The notes: generated by a model not told the origin, from the sequence alone. DNA of 64,000 nt from Channallabes apus (GCA_030522415.1 CM060118.1:32141280-32205279), one strand, 5' to 3'; shown: positions 1-12,329, counted from the first letter of the stretch. Numbers and translations: made by a program.

Positions 1-297
1 TGAGCAGGACAACTACATGTCTGAAGGGAAAAGTGGAAAATCCAACAGTAAAAAAAAAAATAATAATTTTATTTTTTTTTTAAAGTGCAATCTTTCTTTG
101 GATGTTTGTTCAGGGATCAGGGTGCAGGGTTGGTGTAGATTGTAAGTCTATGGAAGAGCTCTTTTGAACCATTATAATCTCGTTGTGTAATCATTAGAGC
201 TGTGAATCAGGGGTAGACAGTTGATTAGATTTTTTCGGACACTGTGATTTCGGATTCAATGGCACCAATATGTTTGCCTGATTTGTCTCAAGCAGTT

Positions 298-303
298 AAT
301 AAA
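298..303 (+). other. candidate poly(A) signal at the left edge
   Basis: AATAAA is followed 20-50 nt later by a GT-rich stretch (TGTGTTGTTGGTTGTTTGTG), a good cleavage-site layout. It could mark the 3' end of a plus-strand gene lying left of the window. No coding sequence is visible upstream, so this is weak. Confidence 0.25.
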
Positions 304-3300
304 CATTGAAATGCTGTGAAACTTGTGTTGTTGGTTGTTTGTGTGTCATGTGTTGTACAAATGATAATTTCTTTAATACTGCCAATCATCTGCTCCACAA
401 TCTAATCCGGTAGGTTGCAGTAATGCAACAAGCGCCCATGAACTCAAAGCAGAAGAAGCAACAATCTCACAAAATACACATTTTAAAGATGATGGAAGTA
501 GTTTGTATTTCCTAAAAAAAAAAAAAAAATTTTATAAAAAAAATTTATAAAAAGTTATGGTATATTTAAGGAATTTCTGAATTAGATTAGATTGACTAAA
601 CTGCATGATCAATTATATTGTACAGTTACATTACTGTACTAATCGTAATATGACCTGCAGTATAACGTGCGTCAGTCACATTTACATGGACAATATTTCC
701 TTGAAAATCATTTTACCTGGAGATTCCAACTTAACTGGGTTTATATGCAAAGTATTTAAACAGAATATAACTTTTAATATGCGCAAATTAGCTTTACCAA
801 CACTGAAGCCTTTAATCTGCTGCAAATAGAACAGAAGATAAGATGCTTTAGTGTGTATGATGCGGTGAGCCTATCTGTGCCCCTTCCTCAGCCAGAGACC
901 TGGTGGATGAAAGTAAAGACAGGCAGGATAGAGAGAAGTTTTTAAGGAGGAAGCAACAATTCCCTCCAGGAAACTCGTCACATCACCGAACGCAGCGTGT
1001 CAAAGATTTACACACCCCGCTCTCATTCAGATCGGATATTAATTTTGGTCAGGCCAGATCAGGTCAGCCTGTTCAGACCGAGATCGAGGTGTTTACACCA
1101 TGTATTTTTATTCCAATTATTAGTGGAAAGGTTCATATAAACGCACCTATTGTGATCCAGAGCTATCGGTCAAGTGCAGATCATTTGCGGTAATGGCGCA
1201 GGCTCTCCTAAAAGAATACAAACGTGACCAGGGTGCATTGGTAATATTTGAAGTCTATGAGATTCTCAGATTGGGACCTTTAGTGTTCAATTGCATTAGA
1301 TGACTAAGCAATAAAATGCTGACATCATGTCTACGATACACAGTCACATTTCTGCATTGCAAACAATTGTGGTTGTAGTTAAGCCTCTACTTCCTTTCTA
1401 TGAAGTATGCCTCCTGACCAGAGACGAGAAGAATCAGAAATTTACAGCGAGCAGAATTTGGAAGCGATATCATGAGACACAACAGCTGAAGATACGGTCA
1501 TTGGTTGAAACGGCAGAGCTGCAGAGATTCAAGCAATTCTCACGAGCTGTGCTACCTGCTGCCAGCTATCGAGAACACCAGGAAGTGTGCCAAAGCACAA
1601 TCAAAATGAAAAAGGCACTCATTAACATGTGTCTGTCTAATCCACAAATGAGTGCTGATGTAGATGTGAATGCATGAGAAGCCTGTACGTGTGCGTGCGC
1701 ATTTCTTATTCATATTCACACACACACATTCCAAAAGAACAGGACATTGCAGCGTAACAGCTAGAGATATTTGCAAATCACTTTTTATCTCTTTAGTACT
1801 GGTCAACCACGTGGGAGGTCAGAACAATGCTGAAGCGGCAATTTTTCCGCTCCTCGTGTTTGATTCACTGCTCCTTGGAAAGGATGCACTCAACCAGGCA
1901 TAATACGCAATCTGCCGAGGTGCCAGGGATCAGTGGAGCTTAAGGCAATCTTGGGACTGCTGCAGAAACCTTTGCGTTACAGGATAAAGGAATAATTTTG
2001 AGACATGAGAGTTAAAGTTGTCGAATGTCTTAAGCCAAGCTCATATTAAAGGCCACATTGTTCAATTCTGACTCTTTTTTTTTTGTCAGATCAGATTTGC
2101 ATGGCATGAAAATTCACATTCATAATTACAAATGACTTTTATCAAACAACGGACACGTCTGTAACGGCACACATGCGCACATCGATACACCTTCATATTT
2201 TGTCATTTCCTTTGAAAATTAAGGAAATTCCTCTTTTGAGGTTTGCTCGGACAGACTCATTCACCCAAGTATCCACCAAACCACTGATTGTCCTTTCTCT
2301 CGGAGCTGAAAAACTTCAGGATTTGTGCATTCAGACTTCCCTTTAAAAAAAAACAATATATAAATAAACAAACGTGTGCCACGTTCGGGTATAAAATCCG
2401 ATTTGAGTCACTTCAGCCTGGGAGGATATTCATAGAGCAGGCAGGATTACCCATACTTCTTTACGTCAGCCTGAGTTCTAGATCACTTACATTACCACTG
2501 CAATGTGATACAATAGCACAGCCACACTACTGACATAAATAGGCTCTTAGTCTGTGCGAAAGAATGCTGCCTCACATATTAAAACTCTAAAACTAATCTT
2601 TTAGGGAAAACATCAAAAACAACTGCATCACCATAAAACTTACTATTGTTTTTGGGTTTTTTTGCAATCGTGCAAAAATCTTTCCCGGCCAGGTTTAGGG
2701 AAAAACGTGTCGGCACTGGATGCTGACTGGAGGGGCTCCAAATTCAGAGGAAACAGGACAAGACACTGCGCAGGAGACAGGAACAGAGAGAGCGCGTCAT
2801 ACTGTATGAGTCAATGAATGTCCTGCTATGTGTTGGCAGCTGAAGTGCCATTGCAAGATGGCACTTGCAACCGACACTACCACCCCCGGGGTTCCTAATA
2901 TACAACCAGACAGTGTCTCGGTCTAAAATGACTAATAACGACTGTACTTGGACTGGTGACGTGACTGAAATCGGTCCCAGCCTGATTATTTTTTTTTTTA
3001 TTATGTTCTAACAAAATCACATGTTAAACCCGGGGAACAGAAACGACAGGAGAATGTTTGGCCATCTCTGAGCATCGGTACAACCTCAGGAGTAACGTTG
3101 GCGTGCTGAGATACAGGAGTCGAGCCCTCAGCACCAGTCCCGGTGTGTGTGTGAACGCACCAGTATGTGCAGTAGACAGTTCTGTAGTTTCAGTGAAACT
3201 CATGTGAGAACAAATGGCTCTTTGCCCAGGAGGTACACATATCTAGTAAATCAGAAATACGTTACACATGTCAATAGGAAATAGAAAATAACTAAATAAA

Positions 3301-4554
3301 TATATAAATAATGATTTGCTAAAAGAAGGCAGGCAGTTCATTTTTTTTTTCCCCTCCAATAAAAACGCCAGTTTGGGCAAATCTGCCTCTTTATATATTT
3401 GAGTGATTAAACTGCGTTAAAGGCAACCTAAACACTTTGTGAATCGATATCATGAGTCACCATAAACGTAAGGCTTGATATTCTCCCAGGCAGTGTACTG
3501 TGGAAATGTCAGGCTTAATTTGAAATGTCGACATTTAATTTGAGGGACGTGTTTAATTTAAAAGGCATTGAGGATGAAGTTAACTTCATCACACTAAAGC
3601 TTATTAGTAGTTTATAAGCAAAATGGCTCTTCAAATGCAACCTCTGACAGAAAACAAAAAATAAAAAATAAATGTAGACTATTATAGATGCTTAAAATTA
3701 CTTTTTAGGAAGAGCGGGCATAAAAGCTAATTACTTGTGTCATATTTATATATATATTTTTGTTTTGTTTTTTGTGTGTTGTGTGTAAATGACTCATGAG
3801 ACTCCTGCAGATCTGGCTCTTTTCCTTACTCTTTTTTTATTTTTATTTTTTTTACTACACAGTCCTTCTTTGTTTGATCGACCTCAGTCATTATAACATG
3901 TAAGGTATGCGCAATATGAAAACATTTTTCTTTCAAAGAAGCTTATAGTTGACCTGGATGGACATATGAGATGATGATAAAATTAATCCTCGGTTAGACC
4001 TTGAGGCGCTGGGAGAGGGATAAATAAATAAATAAATAATTAAATATATATATATATATATATATATATTTGAACTGCAAGACGAATGAAAATTTGCAAA
4101 TCTGGTCGTGTGAAGCTTCAGTGGTGTCAGGCAAAATGCATTGGTTATACTTCATGCCACAGATAACTGGATTGAAGCAGCAAACATAAAACACAGCCCT
4201 GACATGCTGACAATGAGAGTGGGCAGATGAGGGGCTAATTTGCACAAGAATTAAATGATTGTTATTTAAGAGCATTCCACCATGACTGGGGCACGGCTGA
4301 GGAGAAGAGTGTGTCCACGTACAGTCGTGTGCGCACACACACACAGACTGCTGCAGACTCAGTGACCCTCATGCAGACACTTCGACAGTCATCTAAAACA
4401 ACATGACGTTCACCAAATCTGTGTAAGTAAATCCACAGAACAAACGCAGAAATGTAGATGTAAAACTTTCTTACATCAATACAACACTAAATTAGTGCCG
4501 CAAACATATGCATCTTACAACTAAGCACGGCGATAACTGGTCAGTTATCGTAAT
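304..4554. other. anonymous AT-rich DNA
   Basis: No exon, RNA gene or intact element is recognised. Poly(T) runs and a (TAAA)n/(AT)n tract at about 4021-4069 are present. The block 2047-2540 shares short motifs (a TTCACATTCATAATTACA-like stretch, Kpn-like poly(A) interruptions) with 7951-8540 and is probably an old decayed DNA element. Confidence 0.4.
4044..4069. repeat. (AT)n microsatellite
   Basis: A pure AT dinucleotide run of about 26 bp, preceded by a short (TAAA)n tract at 4021-4040. Confidence 0.85.
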
Positions 4555-4562
4555 ATAAAAAT

Positions 4563-5459
4563 TAGGGCTGCACGATATATCGAAAAAATATCGCTATTGC
4601 GATAATGGCATGCGTGATAACCATATCGCAAAGAGTTGTCGATAAATACTTTATGTGCCAAGCATTTGTGTGTCCAAATTTGACCAATCAGATGGGCCCT
4701 TACTATGTTTATACCCATTTATATCTTTATACTTAATTCTGTCGCGAACTAACCCGGGATGATCAGAAGACTTAGCAATTAGCCGTTAGCCCTTTGTAGC
4801 GTGGACGGTAAACCCAAACGCGGAAGCGAGCGAGTAGGCAGGATAACCACGCGAATTAGTTTAAGGACTCTCACAGAAGGGGAGGAAGGGAAAAACAAAC
4901 ATTTAACCCGCGTCCTATAAACACACACTCGAATCAGAAAGTAAACAATCTGAACCGACATGCGCGAACTCAGTGACTAAGCTCTATGCGGTGGTTTTGT
5001 TTAGTCCTCTTATACTTCCGGGTCCTAGTGCCGGTCGCGGAGCAGTTTAAAAAGATGCTCTTGTTTTAAGACACTATTGATGAGTGTATGGTTACACGTA
5101 AATAAAAAGTCATGTTTGAAAGTAATTCATATTGTGTCGGCAGGTTTATAGTAACAGCAAACCAGAAGTCAGAATATCTGCTGAGGGGTTTAAGTCATTC
5201 ATAGTGATTTGAAGTCTAAATATTTGCAACTTCCTTGACATATAGTTTCTTTTTAGCCTGAATTAGATTTAATTACATCAGACGAATATCTATTACCTGT
5301 TTATTTTAGTATGATCATTACATATAAATAAATAATAAAAATAGGCAATAACAATAATTTTAAAAAATGCATTTCTCTAGGGAAATGTTATATCGCAAGA
5401 AATATTGTTATCGCAGTATTCAACAATATCGCATATTTTCCTAATATCGTGCAGCCCTA
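4563..5459. mobile_element. non-autonomous hAT element with nested solo LTR
   Basis: Terminal inverted repeats TAGGGCTGCACGATAT and ATATCGTGCAGCCCTA bound the element. A perfect 8-bp duplication ATAAAAAT (4555-4562 and 5460-5467) flanks it, diagnostic for hAT. It encodes no transposase. A second copy at 50495-50925 shares both ends and inner blocks. An LTR-like segment (4740-5040) interrupts this copy. Confidence 0.88.
4740..5040 (-). repeat. diverged solo LTR of the chromovirus family
   Basis: It starts TGTCGCGAACTAAC and ends in CTTCCGGGTCCTAGTGCCGG-TCGCGG. It follows the 369-bp LTR at 32382-32750 block by block (AAACCCAAACGCGGA, AAGGACTCTCACAG, CCTATAAACACACACTC). Substitutions and indels are frequent, and the last 20 or so bases (GTGCATGACA end) are missing. 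No 5-bp target duplication remains. It is an old insertion or a related subfamily, inside the hAT element. Confidence 0.8.
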
Positions 5460-5467
5460 ATAAAAAT

Positions 5468-6275
5468 AACATAACCGCATGGAGCCAGGCTAATAGTTTG
5501 ATGTTCTCCGAACTGACGTGCGCTTCGTGCTCAGTAACCACACGAGTGCTTCCTAATAACACAGTGGTGTTGTGGAGAAGAAAAACCTCCAATGGCAGGT
5601 TTTAATCTGCCAGAGAGCCACCACCAGTAAGGTCAACTGTGTGCTTAGACAGCATCATGCCTGAGGTCCAAATGATGAAATATAAATGTTGCCTACTGCA
5701 ATATTCTAGATGCAAAACTTACTCAGTGTCACCTAAACATGCCCAGTACACAGTACAGACATGAAAGGCGCTACTTGTTAACCAATCGCATGCCTAAGTT
5801 CTTTATCCAGTAACATAAAAATAAATACAAAATAATAAAAAAACAACAACAACTGCTTGGATAAAAAGGGAGATGATTTGACAGTGTGTCAGAGTGCACC
5901 AGCCTGTGCCTCATCTCTCCTCATTAGCACAAAACTGCAGCCCCGATTTCACTGCCACACTTTACCGAACCACTCCGCTATACAAGCTCCAATTATGGAG
6001 CTCACCCAATGTGTATCCAAACACAGCTGGCACAGAAATGTCAAAACCTCATAAAGGATGCTAATAGCTGAATATATAATCAGCTGTGAAGCAGAAAATC
6101 ACTTATCACAACCCCAAAAGGGAAAAGGACTGCATCATACATACATATATACATGTATAACTATACATTTAGCAATTTTCCATCATTCCCCATCCAGACC
6201 TGAGCAACACTGATTTTTCCTACTTGTGAATAACCGTTTAGAAAATATAACCAGTGACTTCCAGAAACAACAGGG

Positions 6276-6306
<31 letters not shown>

Positions 6307-7940
6307 GAAAACGAGCATTTCCACGGTTTATGGACAGTAAAGGAAGATGAAATAATATCAGCTGTGCAGTCGGGAACTGTATGCTTTCAGCAGCGATTAC
6401 AAAAACCCAGCTCAATGTTATAAGTAACAGTTCATTTTTAGATGTAATGCTCTAATGTCCCCATGGCTGACATTTTCACCGGTGATCTGCTGCTCAAAGC
6501 ATTTAAGCCCTGACTAAAATAAACCCAGTGTATTTCATAACGGTCTAATTTTCAACCAAAGATTAACAGGTAATTAATGTTAACTATATAATTGTGTACT
6601 GTTACTCAATTCAGATGTACCTTGATGTATTTTACTTCACATGAATGAACTGAAAACATTCTCCACGAACATTTCCCAGTGGGTGCCAGGTAATAACAGA
6701 GTTCAAAATGCTTGCATGACCATCAGACATTCCAGATTCATATGCTGACTGGTTCATCTCACGTTTACTGAAACAAAGAAAGCTTTTTGTATTATAGCAT
6801 ACCCACAAAGTCAAACTGGAAAGCTCTTACGCAAAATGTCTAAAGCTTCTGGTAATGCAATGTAATATAATTAGAGAAAGATCAATATGAGAAAGTTTAA
6901 AATGTTTACATCACACAAGCCTACCTCCATCTTTCAACCCAGTGGCACTACTTTAAACAAACCCTTTTACACTTCTTAACTGATAAACCTCCCATTTCAA
7001 CACTACACATCAGCAGTGCACCCAAGAGCTGCATATCCAGCGACTAACACCCATCTTTAGCAGTAAAGGGAAAACAAAAAAGTGCAGTGCAATCACAAAC
7101 TATTCAGCTCGCAAGACTTTACAGGTGAGTACAGCTTTACTGTTTGAACATCAAGTTTCTTTAACACGAATTAAGCTCGGCTTAAACGGCAACTAAAAAG
7201 GCCACCAGTTTAACGATCAACATTTTACAATTAAACGTTTAATGATTTACAAACATTTTCAGTAGTCCTGACAAACATGTTTTACAATTTCTCTTTAGGA
7301 TTAATAAAGCACTGTCAATCTATCCAATAGTGGTATTAAAAACGCTATAGGTCATAAAATGCTTCTTGTTACTTACTCTGTAACAATTATTAATGCACAT
7401 CCAAACCAAACATTAACCAGTAACAAGTAAACCGCAGATATTTAGGGCACCATAATGCGCCATGTCGTCATAGCGTGTAAGGGCCCTCTTGTTCTTCTAA
7501 GGACTTTTTCCGGGTCTTAACATAGTCAAAAACTGGCAGACAGGTAGTTTGGAATCTGCTGATATTAAGATGACCGAGAGTCTGGGCCCCGGGTATGGCA
7601 TTGGGACCTCACACAAGATTTTGCTGCATAGCTCAAACACTAGCACGCATGCACATGAAACCCAGTACACATTTAGAGGAACACATTTCGAGCTCATTGA
7701 GCTGAACAACTTTCACATTGCATATCATGGGCTCAACTCAACAGAAATTCAGTTATCTTGGATCGTTTGCAAAAAGCACCCTAAGAATTTTGATATACTC
7801 TTCTTAGGGAATTTAGGCGCTGGCTGCTTGGATCCGCTCTTCGTCACTTGCAACTATATTTTCTTTTACTGTTCTGCAGAACTTGTGTGATGAGACTGGT
7901 GCTTTGATAAAAAGAAAATCATACTTGAGAAACGCATCAA
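5468..7940. other. anonymous DNA
   Basis: No gene or recognised repeat. There is a poly(A) run of about 23 at 6276-6298. Short open frames here have no recognisable motif. Confidence 0.45.
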
Positions 7941-7950
7941 GTCTGAATAT

Positions 7951-8540
7951 GTTCACATTACAAAGCAATTCAATTGAATTCAAGTCCAATTCCGATTCTT
8001 TTATTTTTAGTATTTGCATTGAGTTCACATTCATAATTACAGATGACTTATCTGTCTATAATGTGAACGTGTCTGTCCTCTGAAACAGCATACACGTGCA
8101 AGTTCATACGCCTTTGCCTTGTCTTTAAGATTTTAGCAAAAATACGTTTGTGATTTTGCTCTGAAGGATGACAGGCAGTTAATCAGCCGTATTTGTTGAG
8201 GTCCAGCAGAAGGAAGAAATCCAGATGTCTTGCTTCAGCTGTTTCAGCAGATACTGCTAGCACTGCTATGAAATCCCCGCACTGCTGGTGCTGACGGATG
8301 ACGTCAGCGTGTCACGCTTTTTGCGTAGAGGCTTTGACTTTTCTTATTCAAGTCACATGATCACATACTGTTTACAGTATATCCAATCTACGATTTACAT
8401 CAACATACGAAAGTTATTCAGATCTGATAAAAAAAAAAAAAATCGATTTATGCATTCAGACATAAAAAAAAAATCTGATCTATGTCACATTAATATAAAA
8501 AAAATACGATTTTATTAATTTGAAGATGGTAATGTGAACG
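7951..8540. mobile_element. possible degenerate inverted-repeat element
   Basis: GTTCACATTAC at 7951 and GTAATGTGAAC near 8540 form an imperfect inverted pair around AT-rich, poly(A)-interrupted DNA. Related motifs occur at 2047-2540. No clear target duplication was found. It could be an old MITE. Confidence 0.3.
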
Positions 8541-9130
8541 GAGCCTTTAACATAAGTGGATTAAACTGGATTAATTTTATTTATCTATTTATTTTGTCTC
8601 CTAACACTTCTAACGTACAGGTTTCGGTCATTGTTTGACCAATCTAGTGTAACTAATCTAATTTGTTTTGCGCTTATATAGTATCCTAGCACAAATCTGA
8701 TAAATGTAGGTCACCTCAGCTTTTCAATTTTAAGTCCCTGGACATGTCTCGTGAGCTGAGATTCAATTCTGTTTGCTTATTTCCAAGTACAAAAATCTCT
8801 GAAACTTTGAAACTGCTGCAAGATTACTAAATGAGACCATGTACTGAACATAGATAGAGAGACAGATAGAGATAAATCTGTCATATATACAAACACAGAT
8901 GATGTAGCTTTATGTAGATTTATCCGAGCATTATTTACATGGTGATACTTGAATAAATGTAAATCTGTACCCTGGAATGGATTTTCTGTCAAACTCATTT
9001 TCCAGGATGAAGCTTCATTCATTATTGTAGAAATAGATTAACTTTGTTAAAATGAAGAATGCCATTTAGGTAACCTGAACATGGAAATGAAGCTGTAAAT
9101 CAACTGAAGTAACCGGGTCCCTCTAAACTA

Positions 9131-9702
9131 ATGGCGCTTTTCCACTGCATAGTACGGCACGACACGGTTCAGGTCTACTCACTTTTGGGGGGCTTTCCAC
9201 TGGGAACAGTACCTGGTCCTTTTTTTAGTACCACCTCAGCCGAGGTTCCAAGCGCGCCGAACCGTTACCGAAACGTGACGTTGGCCGGAGAAAATCGTCA
9301 TTACTGCGTCACTGAACTTGCGACACGAGACACAACAGAACCGCTATATTTAGAACAGCCAGAGAAGGATCGGACGCACCTTTTTGTATTAACCAAAAAT
9401 TTTCTTTGGCTGCCATCAGCCTCTTTTGAAACAAACTCCTTCGTCTCGCTGTTAAAAACATCCACATGCCGAGAATGAAGAACACCATGCCGTCGATATG
9501 CTCCATTGTTGTGTGTTTGTTTGTGGCGCGTTTACGATGACGTCACGGCAGTACCGGCGCCTCAACTACAGTATAACGACACGTGAATAACCCTACCCAC
9601 TCTAAAGCGTTACTAAACTGCAGTGGAAGCGCAAACCGAGCCGAACCGAAGTGAGTTGAACTGAACCGTGTCGTGCCGTACTATGCAGTGGAAAAGAGGC
9701 AT
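9131..9702 (-). mobile_element. TA-flanked inverted-repeat element (MITE), copy 1
   Basis: Long terminal inverted repeats share CTTTTCCACTGCATAGTACG (outermost bases ATGGCG at one end, ATGCCT at the other). TA dinucleotides flank both ends (9129-9130, 9703-9704). The interior is GC-richer than its surroundings and contains a short open frame also found in copy 2 (58519-59125), which lies in opposite orientation. TA duplications fit Tc1/mariner or ISL2EU-like families; I cannot decide which. Confidence 0.75.
9309..9506 (-). other. short open frame inside MITE copy 1
   Basis: It is 65 codons, beginning MEHIDGMVFFILGMWMFL, with one hydrophobic stretch followed by a basic segment. The first 51 residues differ at one position from the frame at 58720-58926 in copy 2; the ends then diverge through a 1-base indel. 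A donor-like AAAAAG|GTGCGT lies within it, so it may be the first exon of the parental transposon's protein. Function is unknown. Confidence 0.25.
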
Positions 9703-9929
9703 TAAAGACTTTCTATAACTGATTGCTTTAACTTCTACACACTAACTGATTGAATCTTGACATCCACACTTGTACTCCTTTAACTCAGGATCGATGTTCA
9801 TTGCAATTAGTACACATTGATTAAAGTGTCGTACATCAGTAAGAAATCACAATGCTCCCGTCACCGCAAAGAGTCAAGTGCACCCGGGTGAAACATCTGA
9901 ACCCTGTATTATTCTTCATTATTACTATT

Positions 9930-10240
9930 ATTACGGGATTAAATTCAAATTCTATTTGTCACATACAGTACGATATGCAGTGAAACGCTTACACGACCGC
10001 CAGTGACCTTAAAAAGAGAATTAAAGCTTATAGTAAGAAATAAATACGAATAAAAGAAATATGATAGAAAAATGACAATTTAACTAGAATAAAAATAGAA
10101 ATAATAGAAATAAAAATAGAAGTACACTGTACATGAAATAGAAATAAAAATATACTGTACTATAGAATATATATATATTTTTTTTTTGAAAGTGGGTGGA
10201 AGAAATATGGCGTGCAAGTATGCATTAAAAAAAGTGTCTT
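9930..10240 (-). repeat. LINE/SINE 3'-tail-like repeat
   Basis: AAATTCTATTTGTCACATACAGTA...TGCAGTGAAACGCTTAC is a motif recurring in fish genomes in 3' ends of non-LTR elements. It is followed by A/T-rich (AATAGA)n-like sequence. Assigned from motif style only. Confidence 0.4.
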
Positions 10241-10546
10241 ATTATGGTGTCTATATGAGAGTCGCTAGTTAGTGTGCTTGTTATTTTAGATTTTTTAAAA
10301 ATCAGTTCGGCTCCTCTTCATGAAGATTCCAGGCGAACTGAGAATAAAGGCGAAATATCGGCTTGGGTTTCGCAGCCTCCTCGGTGTGGACGACGAAGAT
10401 TAAAACCCACCTCCGGATCTGTTCCGCCTGTTTAGCGCAAAGTCACTGATTAATCTGGATGAATCTCGTCGATCTGAACAAACTGCTCACACTGTACGAG
10501 GACTAGCGAGGTTTATTTCATACAGCGCTACAGTTTACTGGGTGTG

Positions 10547-10632
10547 TTGATCGCCATTTAATATTAACGGTTGGGTTATGGCAAAAAAATAATAATAATC
10601 AAAAACAATTATCCATTTTAGATTGACCAATT
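10547..10632. repeat. 86-bp duplicated segment, copy A
   Basis: ATCGCCATTTAATATTA...GGTT...GTTATGGCA and the following ATTTTAGATTGACCAATTCA recur at about 12006-12090 with roughly 85% identity by eye. It sits immediately left of the CpG-rich block. Confidence 0.7.
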
Positions 10633-10659
10633 CACCGCAGACAGACGTGGACGTACATA

Positions 10660-11165
10660 TGAATAGTTCTTACCTCACGTTTTTTTTGTTTTTGTTTTTT
10701 TTCCCCCCCCGAACCGCTTTCGAGAAGCCGGAGTCCCCAAACCGTCAGATTAAAATCAACAAGCGCGTACTCCGAGGCTCGGTGATAAAGTTTGTGCACT
10801 GTTTCCCTTCAGCACCAGCTCGCCCGCTTTGCTAGCACTTGCTATCGTCAGGAGTCGCGGGTCGTCGTGTAACGTGAGCTCGCGACTCTGCGCGCGCGTC
10901 CGACAGCGACACTGAAGACGCCGAATTCACGCGTTCCTTGCCGCCAACGAAAGACAGCCCGCGCGCCGCCACACAAGCCCTTGTGACTGACAAGTACGCC
11001 TGTTTAAGAACCGAGCGAAAGTTCTCCTCTTCCCCTCGCTCCCAGCGCCATCTTTCCCGCGGGGCACGCCGGGTAATCCTGAGGAATCCCCACGCAGCGC
11101 GCGCGGCCTGACGTTATCCCGTCGAGCGGAGAGCAGGTGGGACTAAAGGGGATATGGGCCGCGTC
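10660..11165 (-). promoter_or_regulatory. CpG-rich block, candidate promoter/first exon
   Basis: The block is strongly enriched in CpG (many CGCG, GCGC, GCGGG) compared with the AT-rich surroundings. On the minus strand, CGTGAG|GTAAGAAC places a good splice donor at 10673/10674, at the left edge of the block. Together these suggest the 5' end of a gene transcribed leftwards, with a noncoding first exon, perhaps a bidirectional promoter. No coding exon of such a gene is visible to the left. Confidence 0.4.
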
Positions 11166-11194
11166 CCAAACCGCGTCCTACACTACTTGCTATC

Positions 11195-11222
11195 ACTACT
11201 GCTACTACTACTACTACTACTA
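11195..11222. repeat. (CTA)n microsatellite
   Basis: A short imperfect CTA/CTG trinucleotide run just right of the CpG-rich block. Confidence 0.7.
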
Positions 11223-11639
11223 CACAGGTTGCGATAACGCTGAAGATGTAGTGACGCTACGACCACTTTAGTGCTGTAGCGCGCGGTTTGAGATGCTGCC
11301 TTGATTTGCAGATTTGACGTTTAAACACACTTAAGCGCTGGTTGTTGCAATGAAAACGAAGCCGCTAAATAGTTTATACCTTGGGGAGTTTAAGTAGGAA
11401 TGAATCGTGTTATAGAAAAGTGTTACAAAAGTGCTTTCAAGCTTATGTCATTGTATAGATCCATACATTAGTTGCTAAGTACCATTAGTCAAACATTGTT
11501 GGGGAATGTGTTTTTTTTTTAGTGGATTAACCCAAATATCTAAGAAACAAGTAGTCCTTAGTCGTGGCTTAAAGATTTCCAGTGATTTAAGCACACCGTA
11601 CGGGGTAATAGTCGCTATCCCTCAAATGTCCAGCATGCC

Positions 11640-11880
11640 AATCCATCTCAGAATACGCCAACACTAATGGGCAATTAGGAAACGGCACATCTGTGGGTGG
11701 AAACCGGATTACCCCAGTGGAAACCCACCAAGCACAGGGAGAACACAGACATGCACACAATCCACTTGTCCTGAAAGAGCCCTCTGAGAGAGTTCGACCA
11801 ATCAGCTGTCTCTAGACAGGTTACAGCATCACCCGGGAATCGAACTCGCGATCTCCATTGTGACACTCTGAGCCCCCCAA
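11640..11880 (-). mobile_element. SINE fusion or degraded SINE pair
   Basis: Left part (11640-11765) is a decayed minus-strand V-SINE body (GCCAATCCAT, GGTGGAAACC, CCACCAAGCACAGGGAGAAC). The right part (11770-11880) matches the tRNA-derived head of the other SINE seen at 53639-54094 (CCAATCAGCT, CATCACCCGGGAATCGAAC). Either a chimeric SINE or two adjacent truncated ones. Confidence 0.55.
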
Positions 11881-11915
11881 TCATGATTTCTATGCCATCC
11901 TACTTAAACCACAGT

Positions 11916-12325
11916 GGCATAGTCGTTTGCACTGTCGTAGTACACCTCCATGAACGAGGGTTCAATTGCTTGGTCCTGTGTTCTTCGAGTTTGCATGTTC
12001 TCTCCGTTTATCGCCATTTAATATTAGTGGTTGAGTTATGGCACAAAAAAAAAATTTATTAAAAAAATATGCATTTTAGATTTACCAATTCATACCAATT
12101 TTCCAGTTAGGTGTGCTCAAGTCCAGTTGGTAAATGGAACTTTTATAAATGGACCTGGTTATAGAGGAATAATGTATGAATGTTGAATCGATGAATAGTA
12201 GTAGACATATAATCACTGTTTTAGACTATGAAAAACTGCTGTTAACTTCCTCAGTCCCCAAGTCTCCTGGGATAGGCTCCAAGTCTCTGAGACCCTGTAC
12301 AGGATAAGCGGTATAGAAGATGAAG
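11916..12325 (+). mobile_element. interrupted V-SINE
   Basis: Its head (GTTTGCACTGTCG...GGTTCAATTGCTTGGTCC, GTTTGCATGTTCTC) is at 11916-12005. Its tail (GTCTCCTGGGATAGGCTCCA, GGATAAGCGGTATAGAAGAT) is at 12238-12325. The middle is replaced by unrelated sequence that includes the second copy of the 86-bp segment. Confidence 0.55.
12006..12090. repeat. 86-bp duplicated segment, copy B
   Basis: Partner of 10547-10632, located inside the interrupted V-SINE, with poly(A) expansion in the middle. Confidence 0.65.
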
Positions 12326-12329
12326 ATCA

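Noticed and set aside
1327..1677. 116-codon open frame
   Set aside because: No domain, no splice context, ordinary base composition; likely chance.
3994..4344. 116-codon minus-strand frame
   Set aside because: Part of it is translated (AT)n/(TAAA)n microsatellite (IYIYIYIF, YLFIYLS).
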